Source of the DNA: Hermodice carunculata
Taxonomy: Eukaryota > Annelida > Polychaeta > Eunicida > Amphinomidae
DNA: 64,000 nt
Reading direction: 5' to 3'
Assembly: GCA_964020975.1 (NCBI GenBank)
Contig: OZ026619.1
Location: 80,813,832 to 80,877,831, forward strand
Of the stretch, positions 22,642-32,720 are shown piece after piece; position 1 is the stretch's first letter, and every line of letters begins with the position of its first letter. Made by a program: the position numbers and the translations under genes. A model generated the notes under the pieces. The model searched no databases. It saw only the letters and a list, made by a program, of their open reading frames with translations, and had not been told where the DNA came from.

Positions 22642-23313
22642 CAGTTGATATCATGTGGCAGATTATCACTGTAGAATATACATACATGTATTCTTACTTA
22701 TCCTCCTGATTTGACTTTCAGTGTAGGAGGTCTCACTTGTCTGATAACTAAGCTACATTTATTGAGACCTACTCATTTGAGTTGATCACGTTAATCAGTT
22801 GGAAGTTAATTCAAGACTCTTTACTATATAGAATAGTCTATTTTTACCCTGAAACTTTGTAAAATTTTCAACAAAATGACTGCACAACTTTACACAATGA
22901 CACAGGTCTGTCATGATGATGATTTTTAGACATCCTGTGTCGACAGGTTTGGCAGTGTAAATCAAAGGCTAGTGCAAGCCATTAGCCAGCTAGCCACTGG
23001 CTGAAAGTTATGTGGTTTGGCTAACAAAATGTTACAATTATTAACTAAATTGCTTAGAATATTGGTCCATTTCTTCAACTATTGATAATCATACTCATGA
23101 CAATTAAACCTGATGGTCGACTTGTGAGGGATATGAAGACCATGTTTATGATGGGGCCCGGAAAGTCTGTAAATTAACATTTTAGTGCAATTTTAGCCAA
23201 ACTGGCTAAGGGTGTTAGCACTAACACAGTTATTGAATAACAGCACAAACAGACCATCAAAAGGGTGAATCAAATCACACTACTAGGCATTACTTTCTGT
23301 AGTTTCCTTGAAC
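22642..23313. other. Stretch without recognised gene or repeat
   Basis: Nothing supported. A GATGATGAT word near 22915 is too short to call a microsatellite. Confidence 0.45.
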
Positions 23314-23758
23314 TACAGTAAAATTTCCCTATTCAGACCACCTACATAACTGAAGAAAACAGAATCAACAGATCACGTCACCCTTGGCAGCACATGATCT
23401 TTCTTCCCTCAATTCATTTATACTACACTTTTTTTCCTTCTTGAGTTTAAGTGACCCTATGACCTTGATCATTAGTTCAAGGTCACCCATCTGTAATTTT
23501 GACCCAGATGTTGACATGGTACATCAAAGTCAATGGTGGTCAAAATTAATAACTCTGACAACAAATTGGTAGCCCTGTGGTGACTATTTTTTTTCTTTTT
23601 TTGAGATATTCAGCTAATGTGAAAAAGATGACTAGATGCAGGGATGGACAAACGGACAGACAATACAGGGGATGACAATACCCTCTGCACTTTATGTGCT
23701 GAGGGTAAAAATGAGTCTTAATACAGGAGTGGTCTATAATGAAAATGTAGTGTTAGAC
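23314..23758. mobile_element. Family T element interrupted by a family R fragment
   Basis: TACAGTAAAATTTCCCTATT and CAGACCACCTACATAAC at the left, and GAGTCTTAATACAGGAGTGG then TCTATAATGAAAATGTAGTG at the right, look like the two ends of a T element. The middle (about 23445-23710) is an AGGTCA-type fragment: CTATGACCTTGATCATTAG, CAAGGTCACCCATC, then GGATGGACAAACGGACAGAC and TGTGCTGAGGG. This is a nested insertion. Confidence 0.5.
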
Positions 23759-23854
23759 ATAAACAGAATGGGGCAGTAAAAAGGTAGCTGTAATTATGGA
23801 GGGGTGTCCGTGTGTACAGATCTTAGCAGGCAGATTTCACCGCACATGAGAAAT

Positions 23855-24174
23855 GCCAGTTTACATTCCTCATAAAAAAACAAGTTCCATTCATGTCCTT
23901 CGCATGGCTGATCTGGAGACAGTGGTTTTTGCATTGCCTGGGAACTCATGCTCCAGCTTGATGCATGGATTTCTGGGAACTCATATTCATGCTCCAGCTT
24001 GGTGCATGGATTTCTGGGAACTCATACTCTAGCTTGGTGCATGGATTTCTGGGAACTCATGCTCCAGCTTGGTGCATGGATTTCTGGAAAGTCATGCTCC
24101 AGCTTGGTGCATGGATAGCAATGCAATGCAAACATGCATCAAGGATGTCACTAATTTAGGTCTCTAAGGGTTAA
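23855..24174 (+). mobile_element. Family E/D element with its hairpin arm expanded into a 35-bp minisatellite
   Basis: TTTACATTCCTCATAAAA and GGTTTTTGCATTGCCTGGG match family E and D cores. The arm GGGAACTCATGCTCCAGCTT then GGTGCATGGATTTCT is then repeated about five times at about 35-bp spacing (23938-24115). The element closes with a poor second arm and AAGGGTTAAC. Compare GGGAAGTCATGCTGCAGC in family D at 45.8 kb. Confidence 0.6.
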
Positions 24175-24861
24175 CAAAGTCAAACAGACCTGAATAAACT
24201 CCATGAACTGAAGGATAATGCATACTGAACTGGGGTCCAATTAACTGATACTAAGCCTGTTAGTGAACATTTATACACAATGTTAAAGTTGCAGATGGCA
24301 GGACATGGATGACATGTAGACAATGTTATCATTCCCTATTAAACATGTTCAGGTCAAATAATGACAGAAAGTAATGTGATGATATATCAGTTGATTCACT
24401 CATAGTTTAAAAAGTATTTTAGTGAACTGGACAAAATTACTCATTTGTTTTTGGAACAACATCACTTCAGTTTATCTAGCTATTAAAATACACATTGACT
24501 TTTTTTTAAAGAGAAAACAAAACATAGCTAAAATATAACATTATGAGAGAGGAAACAAAGAACAACCTGACTGACAAAGTTCGGAGACCAGTCATAAAGA
24601 AGGAATGATGATTTAGCCCACATAAACATTTAAATCTCCATCTCTGCCAACAGCCACAGGTTGTAAAATCTATTTTATTAACCCCCCCCCCCCAAATCAG
24701 TCAAGAAACATTCTGTTTAGAAGTCCTGCCCTATCAATATATTAGAGAGCTTGCGGGATTTCTGTTTAATATTGTGATGTTTCAAGCCAGAGACAGTTAT
24801 AGCTTCAGGAGCCTCACACCCCAGTACGTAACAATGTCGTACAGAGACAATTTTTGGTTAT
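24175..24861. other. Non-coding stretch; possible minus-strand 3' UTR
   Basis: Contains a C-run at 24682-24692. On the minus strand an AATAAA lies near 24672-24677, about 190 bp beyond the stop of the candidate exon at 24862-25042. It could serve as that exon's polyadenylation signal if the exon is real. Confidence 0.35.
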
Positions 24862-25042
24862 TCAAACTGGGTCAAAGTCCTGACAAAAACGTCTTGACTC
24901 AAGATTTTTCAGGAAACAAGGGGTTACAATGGACTTGTGCCAATCTTGCTGCAGCAAACCATTACACCACCACCAATCACCTGCACTTGATCCACCCTCA
25001 TGGAAGCATGTGCCACAAGTCTTCCAGTATGTTTCTCTGGAT
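24862..25042 (-). CDS. Candidate 3'-terminal exon, unknown product
   Basis: On the minus strand a good acceptor (TAATAGTTGAATTTCAG) precedes position 25042. The exon then stays open for about 60 codons in the frame starting after one base (SRETYWKTCGTCFHEGG early, FLKNLESRRFCQDFDPV at the end), stops at 24862 and is followed by an AATAAA about 190 bp on. Its phase accepts the two-base remainder left by the candidate exon at 32721-32935, but other candidates also do. Another frame is open for 40 codons and would end at a good donor (CAG/GTGATT) at 24981. The frame is thus undecided. No family recognised. Confidence 0.25.
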
Positions 25043-25103
25043 CTGAAATTCAACTATTAATCACATATCTCAATTACTCACATATAGAGTTCTCATTTAA
25101 GTA

Positions 25104-25242
25104 CTAACACGGTTAAGATATGGTTGGTGCTTTTGTAATCATGCAGCGGTCACTGCCAACATGGGGTTACACTTGTCAGGCAATGCAAAAACCAGTGACC
25201 AAGGCCCTGACCATTTGCATGAATAAGTTCTTTCCATATTAA
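25104..25242 (-). mobile_element. Family E/D-like TTAA element, degraded
   Basis: Contains GCAGCGGTCACTGCC, then CACTTGTCAGGCAATGC and AAAAACCAGTGACC, the right arm of a D/E hairpin. It ends at the TTAA (25239-25242) that also begins the next element. The left end is uncertain. Confidence 0.45.
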
Positions 25243-25480
25243 CCCTTGCTCCTTTAAAATAGACAGCAACAAAAATGGCTGGAAGTCAAATGTTGTCACT
25301 TCAAATTTTTTAACTAAGAACAGTAATGACAAACAGTTCGAATGAGAATTGTAGGTAAGACCTATCAAGATAACATGACACCTGTCAACAGCTTTCCTTT
25401 GCATAGGTTGAACACCTATTGCCCAGCCTATATCAAGTTAAGCTCTTGACTCAGACTTAATTCAAGGTGGAAAGGGTTAA
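25239..25480 (-). mobile_element. Family A TTAA element, reverse orientation
   Basis: TTAACCCTTGCTCCTTTAAA at the left and AATTCAAGGTGGAAAGGGTTAA-type right end (TTAA at 25477-25480). In reverse order it holds GTCAAATGTTGTCACTTC, AGTAATGACAAACAGTTCG, TAGGTAAGACCTATCAAGAT, then CTGTCAACAGCTTTCC and a diverged second arm. Full length, about 242 bp, moderately diverged. Confidence 0.75.
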
Positions 25481-25610
25481 GTTGATGGCACTCCTTGGTC
25501 AGTGGTATTTGCATTGCCTGGCTAGGCATATTGTAGGCACAGCATGACTTGACAAGCACTGCAAACAACACTGGCCTAAGACTAGACAGGCTGGTGCCAC
25601 ATCAAATCTC
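25481..25610 (+). mobile_element. Family E/D-like element fragment
   Basis: GGTCAGTGGTATTTGCATTGCC then TGGCTAGGCATATTG forms one arm and ATGACTTGACAAGCACTGC then AACACTGGCC the other. It is followed by CTAAGACTAGACAGGC as in family D. Ends are not clear. The family A element's last TTAA lies immediately before it. Confidence 0.45.
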
Positions 25611-25644
25611 TTTTTATAAAGAATTGGAATCTTCAGCAAAGTAA

Positions 25645-25825
25645 TACAGTGGAATCTCCCTAGTAAGACCACCTAAGGGACTGAAAAATAAGGTCTTAAT
25701 AGGGAGTGGTCTTAAAGGATGATATAATTTGATTAAGGATAAACAAAAAAGGGTCTGTAAATTGGTGGTCTTAATATAGAAATGGTCTCTTTGTGGAGGT
25801 GGTCTTAATTGGAGATTCCACTGTA
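25645..25825. mobile_element. TA-flanked miniature element, family T, well preserved ends
   Basis: TACAGTGGAATCTCCC at the left and GGAGATTCCACTGTA at the right: perfect inverted ends over about 14 bp within the TA duplication, extending imperfectly through AGTAAGACCACC and GGTGGTCTTAATT. About 180 bp, non-coding. Confidence 0.85.
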
Positions 25826-26042
25826 CAGTAAAATCTCCCGAACTGAACACCTCTTATATCAGGTGAACACCTCTGAAGCGCTGAATGCTTTTTTTGTTTT
25901 TTTTTCTTCCTGAAGACAGTGTGGACCTCTCTGTTCTGAACAGTTTTCTTGGTCCCAAGTTTCTTTCTGAAGACTGTATGAACCTCTCTGAGTTCAACAC
26001 TTTTCTTCAGTCCCAAAGTGTTCAGCTTCAAGTTTCACTGTA
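25824..26042. mobile_element. Second TA-flanked element sharing its TA with the previous one
   Basis: Begins TACAGTAAAATCTCCCGAAC at the TA that ends the previous element and ends CAGCTTCAAGTTTCACTGTA. The interior has two copies of a GAACACCTC / GGACCTCTC pattern with TTCTTCCTGAAGACAGTGTG and TTTCTGAAGACTGTATGAAC. Related ends but a different interior from the first element. Confidence 0.75.
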
Positions 26043-26179
26043 TGTGGGAAATTCAGGAACCGGAATTTGACAATGAAAATGAAATGAATTAACCCTGAAG
26101 GACCTAGTGCTGATGTATCTGCATACCAGCTTTTGCCACTGAAAATTACACTAGCATTTGGGGGGGGGGGAGGTTGTCA

Positions 26180-26405
26180 TTAAACCTTTCCCCCTTCAAT
26201 TGACACTTGAGTCAACAACTTTCCTTGGCATGAGTTGGGCATGCCAAGGAAAGCTGTTGAACTGGGGCACGTGATCTTGATAGGGCTCATCTACAATTCT
26301 CAGTCAAAATTGTTTTCCTTCACTGTTGAAATTAGTTGAAACCACTGAAGCAGACGACATTTGACCACCAGCCGGTTATGTCTTGTTTAAGGGGGAAAGG
26401 GTTTA
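26180..26405 (+). mobile_element. Family A TTAA element, full length
   Basis: TTAAACCTTTCCCCCTTC at the left; TTTAAGGGGGAAAGGGTTTAA-like right end. The core hairpin is compact: GTCAACAACTTTCCTTGGC / GCCAAGGAAAGCTGTTGAA around ATGAGTTGGGCAT. The right half follows (GGCACGTGATCTTGATAGGG, ACCACTGAAGCAGACGAC, TTTGACCACCAGCCGG). Well preserved. Confidence 0.85.
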
Positions 26406-26447
26406 AGAATATTATATGATGTTTTATCATGTTTTTCATGCTATCAG

Positions 26448-26535
26448 TCAATAGCTTTCTTTGGTGCAAAATCTCTGTTCATTGTGTTCATAATGCACCA
26501 ATGTAAACTCTTGACTCAGTTCCCAGACAGTTAAT
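26448..26535. mobile_element. Fragment of a TTAA-element hairpin core
   Basis: GTCAATAGCTTTCTTTGGTG, then CATAATGCACCAATG and AAACTCTTGACTCAGTTCCC, ending GTTAA near 26535. A diverged family A/B core without recognisable left end. Confidence 0.4.
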
Positions 26536-26595
26536 ACATGGGTGATCTTTAACAAGCAGTCACAGCAGAGTTAACCTGAAAAAGTCCCCGCCCAA

Positions 26596-26815
26596 TACCG
26601 TAAATGTGCCTATTTTCACGTGTATAAATATTCATGGCTTTAACATTTCAGTCATTTAACTGAAGTTTAAATTCCACTGTTTTGGGCATATATATAGTTC
26701 CTATTAAACCTGCATTGAAGCACTATGTCATTATGCTTCATTTTCAGTTTTGTGCCTTTAGTGAAACAAGCAAAAATAAAAATTCAGCAAAATTAAGTGA
26801 ATATATATAATAGTA
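26596..26815 (+). mobile_element. Family F miniature element, copy 3
   Basis: Begins ACCGTAAATGTGCCTATTTTC and runs through CACGTGTATAAATATTCATG and TTCCACTGTTTTGGGCATA to CAAAAATAAAAATTCAGC and AAAATTAAGTGAATATA. Same order of words as the copies at 1.7-2.2 kb. The right terminal repeat is mostly lost. Confidence 0.5.
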
Positions 26816-27151
26816 TAAAAAGACGGTCTCTCAAAGTACATCTCATGACCACAGTCTTATGTTGCAGTGCTGTCTGTTACTTGAGAACACATGACCACAA
26901 ACACAACGGTAACAAGCTCTCTTCAAATTGAACATTGGTAATTTTACCATGCATAGAGTATTCAGAATTGCAGCCTTTGAAGTTTTCTTTAGCATATCTC
27001 ACGGACGAAAGCTATGCAGCAAATTATACAGGGAACACATGATCACAATAGGTCTGTAACAAACTATCTTTGAATTGTTGATAATTTTTGCTTTCGTGCA
27101 TTATTAACCCTCCTCCCCTGATAAGAGGCCAGCCACCCCTTGTCCCCCGGT
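26816..27151. other. Stretch without recognised gene or repeat
   Basis: Nothing supported. Confidence 0.4.
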
Positions 27152-27340
27152 CCAGTATTGCGAAACGTTTGCAAAGACCATCCCCTTGAAAAACTAAAAT
27201 TTAGTTCACTCAAAAACAAGTGGTCTTTCATATGAGGTATAAACAAGATAAAATGCACCAAGAAAAGTATCCTGAAAGGTGGTCTTTCAAGGCATGTTTT
27301 TTATGATTGGGGTGGTCTCTCCAGACAGGGACCATTGTAT
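27152..27340. mobile_element. Family T miniature element
   Basis: CAGTATTGCGAAACGTTTGC then AAAGACCATCC at the left, GGTGGTCTCTCCAGACAGGG then ACCATTGTA at the right. The interior CAAGTGGTCTTTCATATGAG then GTATAAACAAGATAAAATG matches the copy at 19.1 kb. Ends diverged. Confidence 0.6.
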
Positions 27341-27345
27341 TTGCC

Positions 27346-27538
27346 TTAACTCTTTAAGTTCAAAACTTTTCTCTCAGCAAGCTGTTGACCTTGGATGTTT
27401 TCTCTGGAACTAGAGGTATGCTGGTACTTGAATGAAAGGTCTTTTAACGAGGAATATGAATCTGGGATCCTTATGACAATTCAGACTAGTTTGACTTAAG
27501 TAGATCAACTTAGATGTGATTGGCACTGAAAGAGTTAA
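27346..27538 (-). mobile_element. TTAA element, family B, reverse, hairpin shortened
   Basis: TTAACTCTTTAAGTTCAAAA to ATTGGCACTGAAAGAGTTAA. Only one arm of the core survives (CAGCAAGCTGTTGACC). The outer segment is intact in reverse: GAGGTATGCTGGTACTTGAA, GAATCTGGGATCCTTATG, GACTTAAGTAGATCAACTTA. Confidence 0.8.
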
Positions 27539-27556
27539 TTCCCCCCCCCCCTTAAA

Positions 27557-27632
27557 TGGAGTCCACCTCTCTTATAAGACCACATTTTTTTGTGCTTGGA
27601 AAATCCTTATTAGTTGGGAAGGACTGTAATCT
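27557..27632. mobile_element. Family T fragment
   Basis: GGAGTCCACCTCTCTTATAA then GACCACA at the left, ATCCTTATTAGTTGGGAAGG then ACTGTAA at the right. About 75 bp, reduced. Confidence 0.4.
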
Positions 27633-29269
27633 GAACTGCATGTGCATCAAAAAAGACAACTGCAGAGTTCATGATATCAAGATATAAAACTCTGGTGTCA
27701 TTTTTCATTACATCAAAATAACTGTTTGGTGGCTTGCTGATGTAGCCCCGAGGCCTTAGACATGTTTTACTGTTGCAGTTACGAGATACTTGTATGGCCA
27801 GTGTGGGTTAATGATGAGGTTAACCCATTAGAGCACCAGGTGCCCACTCTGGTCCAGGCATATTTTCAGTCCTCACGTCAACACTAACGTTTCAAGCCTC
27901 AAAAGGCCCGGAGTCCTGTGTGTGTGTCATTCTGTCTCTTTGAAGTCTGTTGTCTCTCAGCCAGGATACAGACAACATTGTTTTCAGTCAAAACACAGCA
28001 CAAAAAGTGGTTCTGAGTAAGCCAACAGACATGGGGCACTATCGTGAAAATTCTTTGACTGGGTGAAAAATAGAGTAGAACTGTGTACAAGAAAAATTGC
28101 TTGGGTTTGGTTGTTGTTGTGCAATGATGGGTGTCATTAACAGGACTGGGACTTGCTATGGTGAAGTCTGTACAACCAAACACTTCTCATGGTGGACCAC
28201 TCTCTAATAGCCAAACACTTTTTGAGTCCCCAATGCAGCTAGCTATAACAGTATCAATGGAATAGTTTAGGACTCTCATGTATAAATGTTTAATTTCTGT
28301 CTATGGTTACCATCTAATATTCTAAAAAGTATATGTTTTCTGAAAATAATTCCTTAACATCAAGTTTGATGGTACTAAATATAAAATTTTAGTCTGGCTA
28401 TTGTTGTAATTAAACTTTAATCAAAATTCTTAAATTTTGCATAAAATTTGAAATAGCATTTCAAAAAATAAAAATCAGATTTAGTTTTTAATGTCAAATG
28501 AAAGAGCACATGACACTCTCCAAAAGCATATTTAATTTTTTTCAAAGGCTTAGTTCTAATTTTATTACAGTTTAATTTTTTAAAATTTCATTTTAATATA
28601 ACCATTCTGTAAATTTTGAACTAAAACCCTTATCCAAAATTTAACATATGGTTTTGCTACTAGAAGTGTGCTGCTTCATTTCCCATAAGAAAATAATGTT
28701 AATTTTTGGTGTTTGCACTATTTTTGGGGGTCTTTTTTTTTGTTTTGTTTTTCTGCAAAACCAGGTAAAATTAAGTTTTTTAACTGAGCAATTAAAGTTC
28801 AATTTCTTCACACTTACAGATTACATTATTTTTAATAGCGTAACCCAAATGTATACTTTTAGAAAATGTATAGTTTATATCATCTCAAACATGAAGTCCA
28901 GAGTGTGTAAAAGGACATGTTTGGTGCAAAAAAGTACTGTCTGTGTATAATGCTGCTAACATGTACCACGCCCTTAAGAACCCTCCAATTGCTAGACGTC
29001 TGCCATACCTTCACACTCAGCAAAGTCCCTGGAGTGTTTGGCTATCACAGGTTCAGTATTTGTTCAAAGCCCACCATCAAAATACTTCGCATCTGCTACA
29101 CTAACCCGAAGCAAAATGAAACCATATCATATAAAAACTTTTTTTTTTTTAATTGAACCAAAAACAAAAAACAAAACAAAAAATAATAGTAATAAAATCA
29201 CTCCCATGTGCTTTAATCTGTATCCCCCCCAAAATCATAAAAATAAAAAAAATCACTGGGGCCTGACCA
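27633..29269. other. Long AT-rich stretch; one weak minus-strand frame
   Basis: A minus-strand frame at 27899-28183 is open for 94 codons and contains IVPHVCWLTQNHFLCCVLTE and AERQQTSKRQNDTH. It has only weak splice-site options at either end and is not called as an exon. From 28280 to 29000 the sequence is very AT-rich and featureless. Confidence 0.35.
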
Positions 29270-29455
29270 TTAGAACAAACTTGGTACAGACCCACCCAAG
29301 GTACATTGCCACCAAGTTTGAAATCAATCTGGCTGAAAGATTTGGAGAAAAAGTCAATTGTTGATCATGGACGACAGATGATGATGGACAAACGACCATA
29401 AAATAAGCTCAGCTACTGATAAGTCAGAGCTACTGGCAAGTCAGCTGAGCTAAAA
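29270..29455 (+). repeat. Family R-like repeat, 3' end fragment
   Basis: Contains ACAGACCCACCCAAGGTACA, CCACCAAGTTTGAAATCAAT, TTTGGAGAAAAAGTCAA and the tail GTCAGCTGAGCTAAAAAAG. The same order occurs at 38.39-38.55 kb. Confidence 0.6.
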
Positions 29456-29489
29456 AAGAAATATTAAAAGTAAATTAAAAAAATTAATA

Positions 29490-29520
<31 letters not shown>

Positions 29521-30208
29521 CTCCCATGTGCTTAAATCTGTATCCAATAAAAGACTGTATAGTTCCCAACAGTATCTTGCATCATTTTTTTCATATTCAT
29601 TATCAGAGCTACCTTATTCTGGTGGCAGGATGGAATTTATTGTTAATAAATATAGTTTCCAGTTTTCACATTTCAGACATTACATCCAAGAACTACACAC
29701 TGGTATTTTGTAAGATTTCCATTAAACCTGTCTGTGTACAGGTATGTTTTTACTTCACAGTGTTAAAGCCTCCATCAAACCCAGGGAATTAATAAATTTA
29801 TTATTTTCAGTTTTGTTGTTGCAGGCAATGAACATACACTCTACTGAAAAAAAGACATTTTTTTTCATTTTTTCCCACTTCAGATGACATGATGAGATTA
29901 AAGAATTATCTGTGTCATCAGTGTGGAAATGTACAAAAACATACTTTGGCTGGAGTATCCTTATAATTTGTCATTTATTATCCCAGGCCCACAGGCATCT
30001 TTTTGTGACTCAGTGAGAAAACAAACCATTTTTCTAGTTCCCCGGACCACCCAATTTACAGATAAGAGACAGCAGCCCTCAGCTTACACAGAGGCTATGA
30101 GTTATGTTGTAATATCATTGTTATAATAACAAATGCCCATTTTGCAAATAAGCCCATATGTCAGTATTCTAAATAATTTTTGTGCTTTATGACATTCTTA
30201 TTGAAAAA
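29456..30208. other. AT-rich stretch with simple A/T repeats
   Basis: (AAATAA)n and (AAAAT)n runs at about 29478-29520. No gene supported. Confidence 0.5.
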
Positions 30209-30288
30209 TTAACCCTCTGGACCCCAAGTACTTTGCAACTCAATTTATTTAGAGCTGACATATTAGCTCACAGGGTCCAAAGGGTCAA
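30209..30288. mobile_element. Very short TTAA hairpin element (about 80 bp)
   Basis: TTAACCCTCTGGACCCC at the left and CAGGGTCCAAAGGGTCAA at the right are inverted over about 16 bases with one offset. It looks like a minimal member or deletion derivative of the TTAA group. Confidence 0.5.
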
Positions 30289-30890
30289 GTGACCTTCTCC
30301 CCCTCTTCTCCCACCCCCACCCCTTCCCTGCAACCAGTAAATGGATATTGACATTTGTTAATTTTTACAAGTAACCAATAAAACAGAAGTATTTGGACTC
30401 TGCTTTAAAGTACACACGTGTACACTAATCTGAAATTTTGCTAATTTTGCAACATTTACTGAACACTGAACACCCTTTTTTGTTAATATTCCGCATTTTG
30501 AGCTGAAATATACATCCCCCACCCTTCAACTTATCTATGTAGCCATGCTGAAACAAAGCCCACATATAATTTTAGCGTTTTTGGCAAGCACGTGTCTGCT
30601 GAAAATTGACTGTCAGAGATATAGTTTTCCTGTCAAGTCGACTTCATTTGGCTGCATGAGACTTCCAATCCTCAAGCAGGGTTTCTCTAAGGTTGTGACA
30701 TAAAAATATAACAGGCTTATTAAAACACGAAGCAATGGAGTGAAAAGCTCACATTATTAAACTTGATTTTCTGAATAAGCATGGCAACTCACTTCCCACT
30801 GTATGTGTCTGCAGCACATATCACTTAAGTTGATAGATACAGAAACTGCAATTTCATTTCCAATCTCATTATGCTGCTACAAACAGACTC
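30289..30890. other. Stretch without defended gene
   Basis: C-rich tract at 30298-30330. On the minus strand an acceptor-like TCACAACCTTAG near 30689 precedes a short frame (ETLLEDWKSHAAK, then stop) whose phase also fits the exon at 32721-32935. Too short to call. Confidence 0.3.
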
Positions 30891-31101
30891 TCAACTCTTT
30901 CCCCCTTATACCGGCTGGTGGTCAAATGTCGTCTGCTTCAGTGTTTTCAACTAATTTCAACAGTAATGAAAAACAATTTCACTGAAATTTGTAGATGAAC
31001 TTATCAAGATAATATGACCCACATCAACAGCTTTCCTTAGTACCCAGCCCGTGCCAAGGAAAGCTGTTGACTCAGTCATAATTCAAGGGCGAAAGGGTTC
31101 G
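30891..31101 (-). mobile_element. Family A TTAA element, reverse orientation
   Basis: CAACTCTTTCCCCCTTATAC at the left, ATTCAAGGGCGAAAGGGTT at the right. In reverse it holds GGTGGTCAAATGTCGTCTGC, CAACAGTAATGAAAAACAA, then CATCAACAGCTTTCCTTAG and CCGTGCCAAGGAAAGCTGTT. The centre of the hairpin is shortened and the TTAA sites have mutated. Confidence 0.8.
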
Positions 31102-31153
31102 CAAAATTAGGAAGCTAGGAATGACGGAAGCAGACTGTCTTCTCTGTGCCTAC

Positions 31154-31333
31154 TACAGAGAAACCTTCCTTGAAAGACCACTGCAATGAAAGACCACCTG
31201 CCTTGACAGACCACCTTTTCAGGACAATCAGTACTTTTCATCTTATTTTCACCCCCTATGAAAGACCACATGTCTTAAAAGACCACAATTTGGTCCTCCC
31301 TTGGGGTAGTCTTTCAAGACAGGTTTGACTGTA
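31154..31333. mobile_element. TA-flanked miniature element, family T
   Basis: TACAGAGAAACCTTCCTTGA then AAGACCAC at the left; GTAGTCTTTCAAGACAGG then TTTGACTGTA at the right. TA duplication present. The interior has GACCACCTGCCTTGACAGAC and CCCTATGAAAGACCACATG. Confidence 0.8.
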
Positions 31334-31806
31334 ATCGAGAAAAAGTACATTAGATTCTTCAGAATGTTTTACAGCTGGACCTCAAAACTTGACACATGCA
31401 TGTTGACATTTGATAGATACCTCAACTTTCCCATCTGCTACAAGCACACAAAGCCTGGTATGAAAACCAGGGAATTTGATTCCTGAGCTTTTAAGTGTCA
31501 TATTAGCCTGAGAATATCATTATTAAGCTACGACATGCCTTCTACTCAACCTAGATGGGTATATCAAATACACTTGTATTGTTTTTCAGGAAATACATGT
31601 ATTTACAACTCATGTTAGAGGCCATCAAGTTGATATGTCACAATAGAGCACTGATGTACTCTATCTGCATCTCGGCAGCCCCAGCCATGACTCCGCTTAC
31701 AGAACACGCAACGCCACACTAATAATCATGTGGCCTGCACTGTACGTTTAGCTCAGGATCTGCTTCTCCTGTAACAGTTACCAGGATTTAAGATACAGAC
31801 TTCATA
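31334..31806. other. Stretch without defended gene
   Basis: On the minus strand, GTCATGGCTGGGGCTGCC near 31690 begins a 16-codon frame (MAGAAEMQIEYISALL) with a good start context and some CpGs upstream. A start exon is conceivable, but no donor or next exon is evident. Confidence 0.3.
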
Positions 31807-31974
31807 TTAATTCTTGCAAAAAAAAAAAAAAAAAATCCCAAGCTCCAGCATGCCTCGTGCATAACATCGATAGTTTTTGTATCGTCTGGTCAGTCATGCT
31901 GTCGGAAAGACTTGCCAAGCAATGCAGAAACTGCCTGCCACAGCCTTCAACTGCCTTGGTGTTGAAAGAGTTAA
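31807..31974 (+). mobile_element. Family E/D-like TTAA element, degraded
   Basis: Bounded by TTAA at 31807 and 31971. TGGTCAGTCATGCTGTCGG and GACTTGCCAAGCAATGCAGA resemble D/E arms. An A-run of 17 near 31820 lies at the left. Confidence 0.4.
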
Positions 31975-32063
31975 CATGTTTTTGCTTACATCCCAATTTT
32001 CCACTTCTCTTGTGTCATAATACAGCATCACTAAACTGTTTCTACAAGCGGCACATGGAATTT

Positions 32064-32119
32064 GAGCACTTCGGGAAGATTACTATCAATCTTCAGCCCT
32101 GTTTAATTTCGAAGTGCTC
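32064..32119. other. Nested double stem-loop
   Basis: Outer perfect 10-bp inverted pair GAGCACTTCG / CGAAGTGCTC encloses an inner perfect 7-bp pair GAAGATT / AATCTTC with a 6-base loop. It is not related to the repeat families in the window. It could be a remnant of a small inverted-repeat element or a structured RNA. Confidence 0.5.
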
Positions 32120-32312
32120 AAAAACATTTCCTGTGTCATTTCTAACGTTGCATCTAAACGATTATAATTTTTATTTGAAGGCAGCAGAGAGCAAAGGTGT
32201 CCAATTATATAATTTCTCATAATGTTTCCTTGTGGGGCACAAAATATAATTATAAATCATGTGTGCATGAAAACATTACAACTGCGATTACAGTTACATG
32301 CAAGAGCAGTAA

Positions 32313-32560
32313 TTAACTCTTTCAGTGCCAAGCGTGACTAAAGTTGATCTATTTAAGTCAAACTAGTCTGAATTATCATAAGGATCCAAGATCCGTATTC
32401 CTCGTAAAAAGAACTTTAATTCAAGTACCAGTATGCATATAGTTCCAGAGAGAAAATCCCAGCTCAACAGCTTTTCTCAGCCTGCATTGGGCGCAACGCC
32501 CCTAATGCGTGCCAAGAAAAGCTGTTAACTCATTGCAAAATTTGGCAATGAAAGAGTTAA
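32313..32560 (+). mobile_element. TTAA element, family B
   Basis: TTAACTCTTTCAGTGCC at the left and TTGGCAATGAAAGAGTTAA at the right. Outer segment AAGTTGATCTATTTAAGTC, AGGATCCAAGATCC, TCAAGTACCAGTATGC. Hairpin CTCAACAGCTTTTCTCAGC / GTGCCAAGAAAAGCTGTTAA. Full length, about 248 bp. Confidence 0.85.
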
Positions 32561-32720
32561 AATGAAAGTAAAGTAGCTACAGGTGCTGCTACAAATTGAG
32601 AACAAAAAAGGGGAGTCGCAAACACATCACAAGTTGTGCAGAAATACTGCAAGTTCTCTCTGCTACAGAAAATTGTATGTCGACAAAAATACAAGGTCAA
32701 AAAAGTCTAGGCTTTTATAC

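Noticed and set aside
27899-28183. Minus frame of 94 codons with protein-like text
   Set aside because: No adequate donor before the stop and only weak acceptors; frame length is within chance expectation for this composition.
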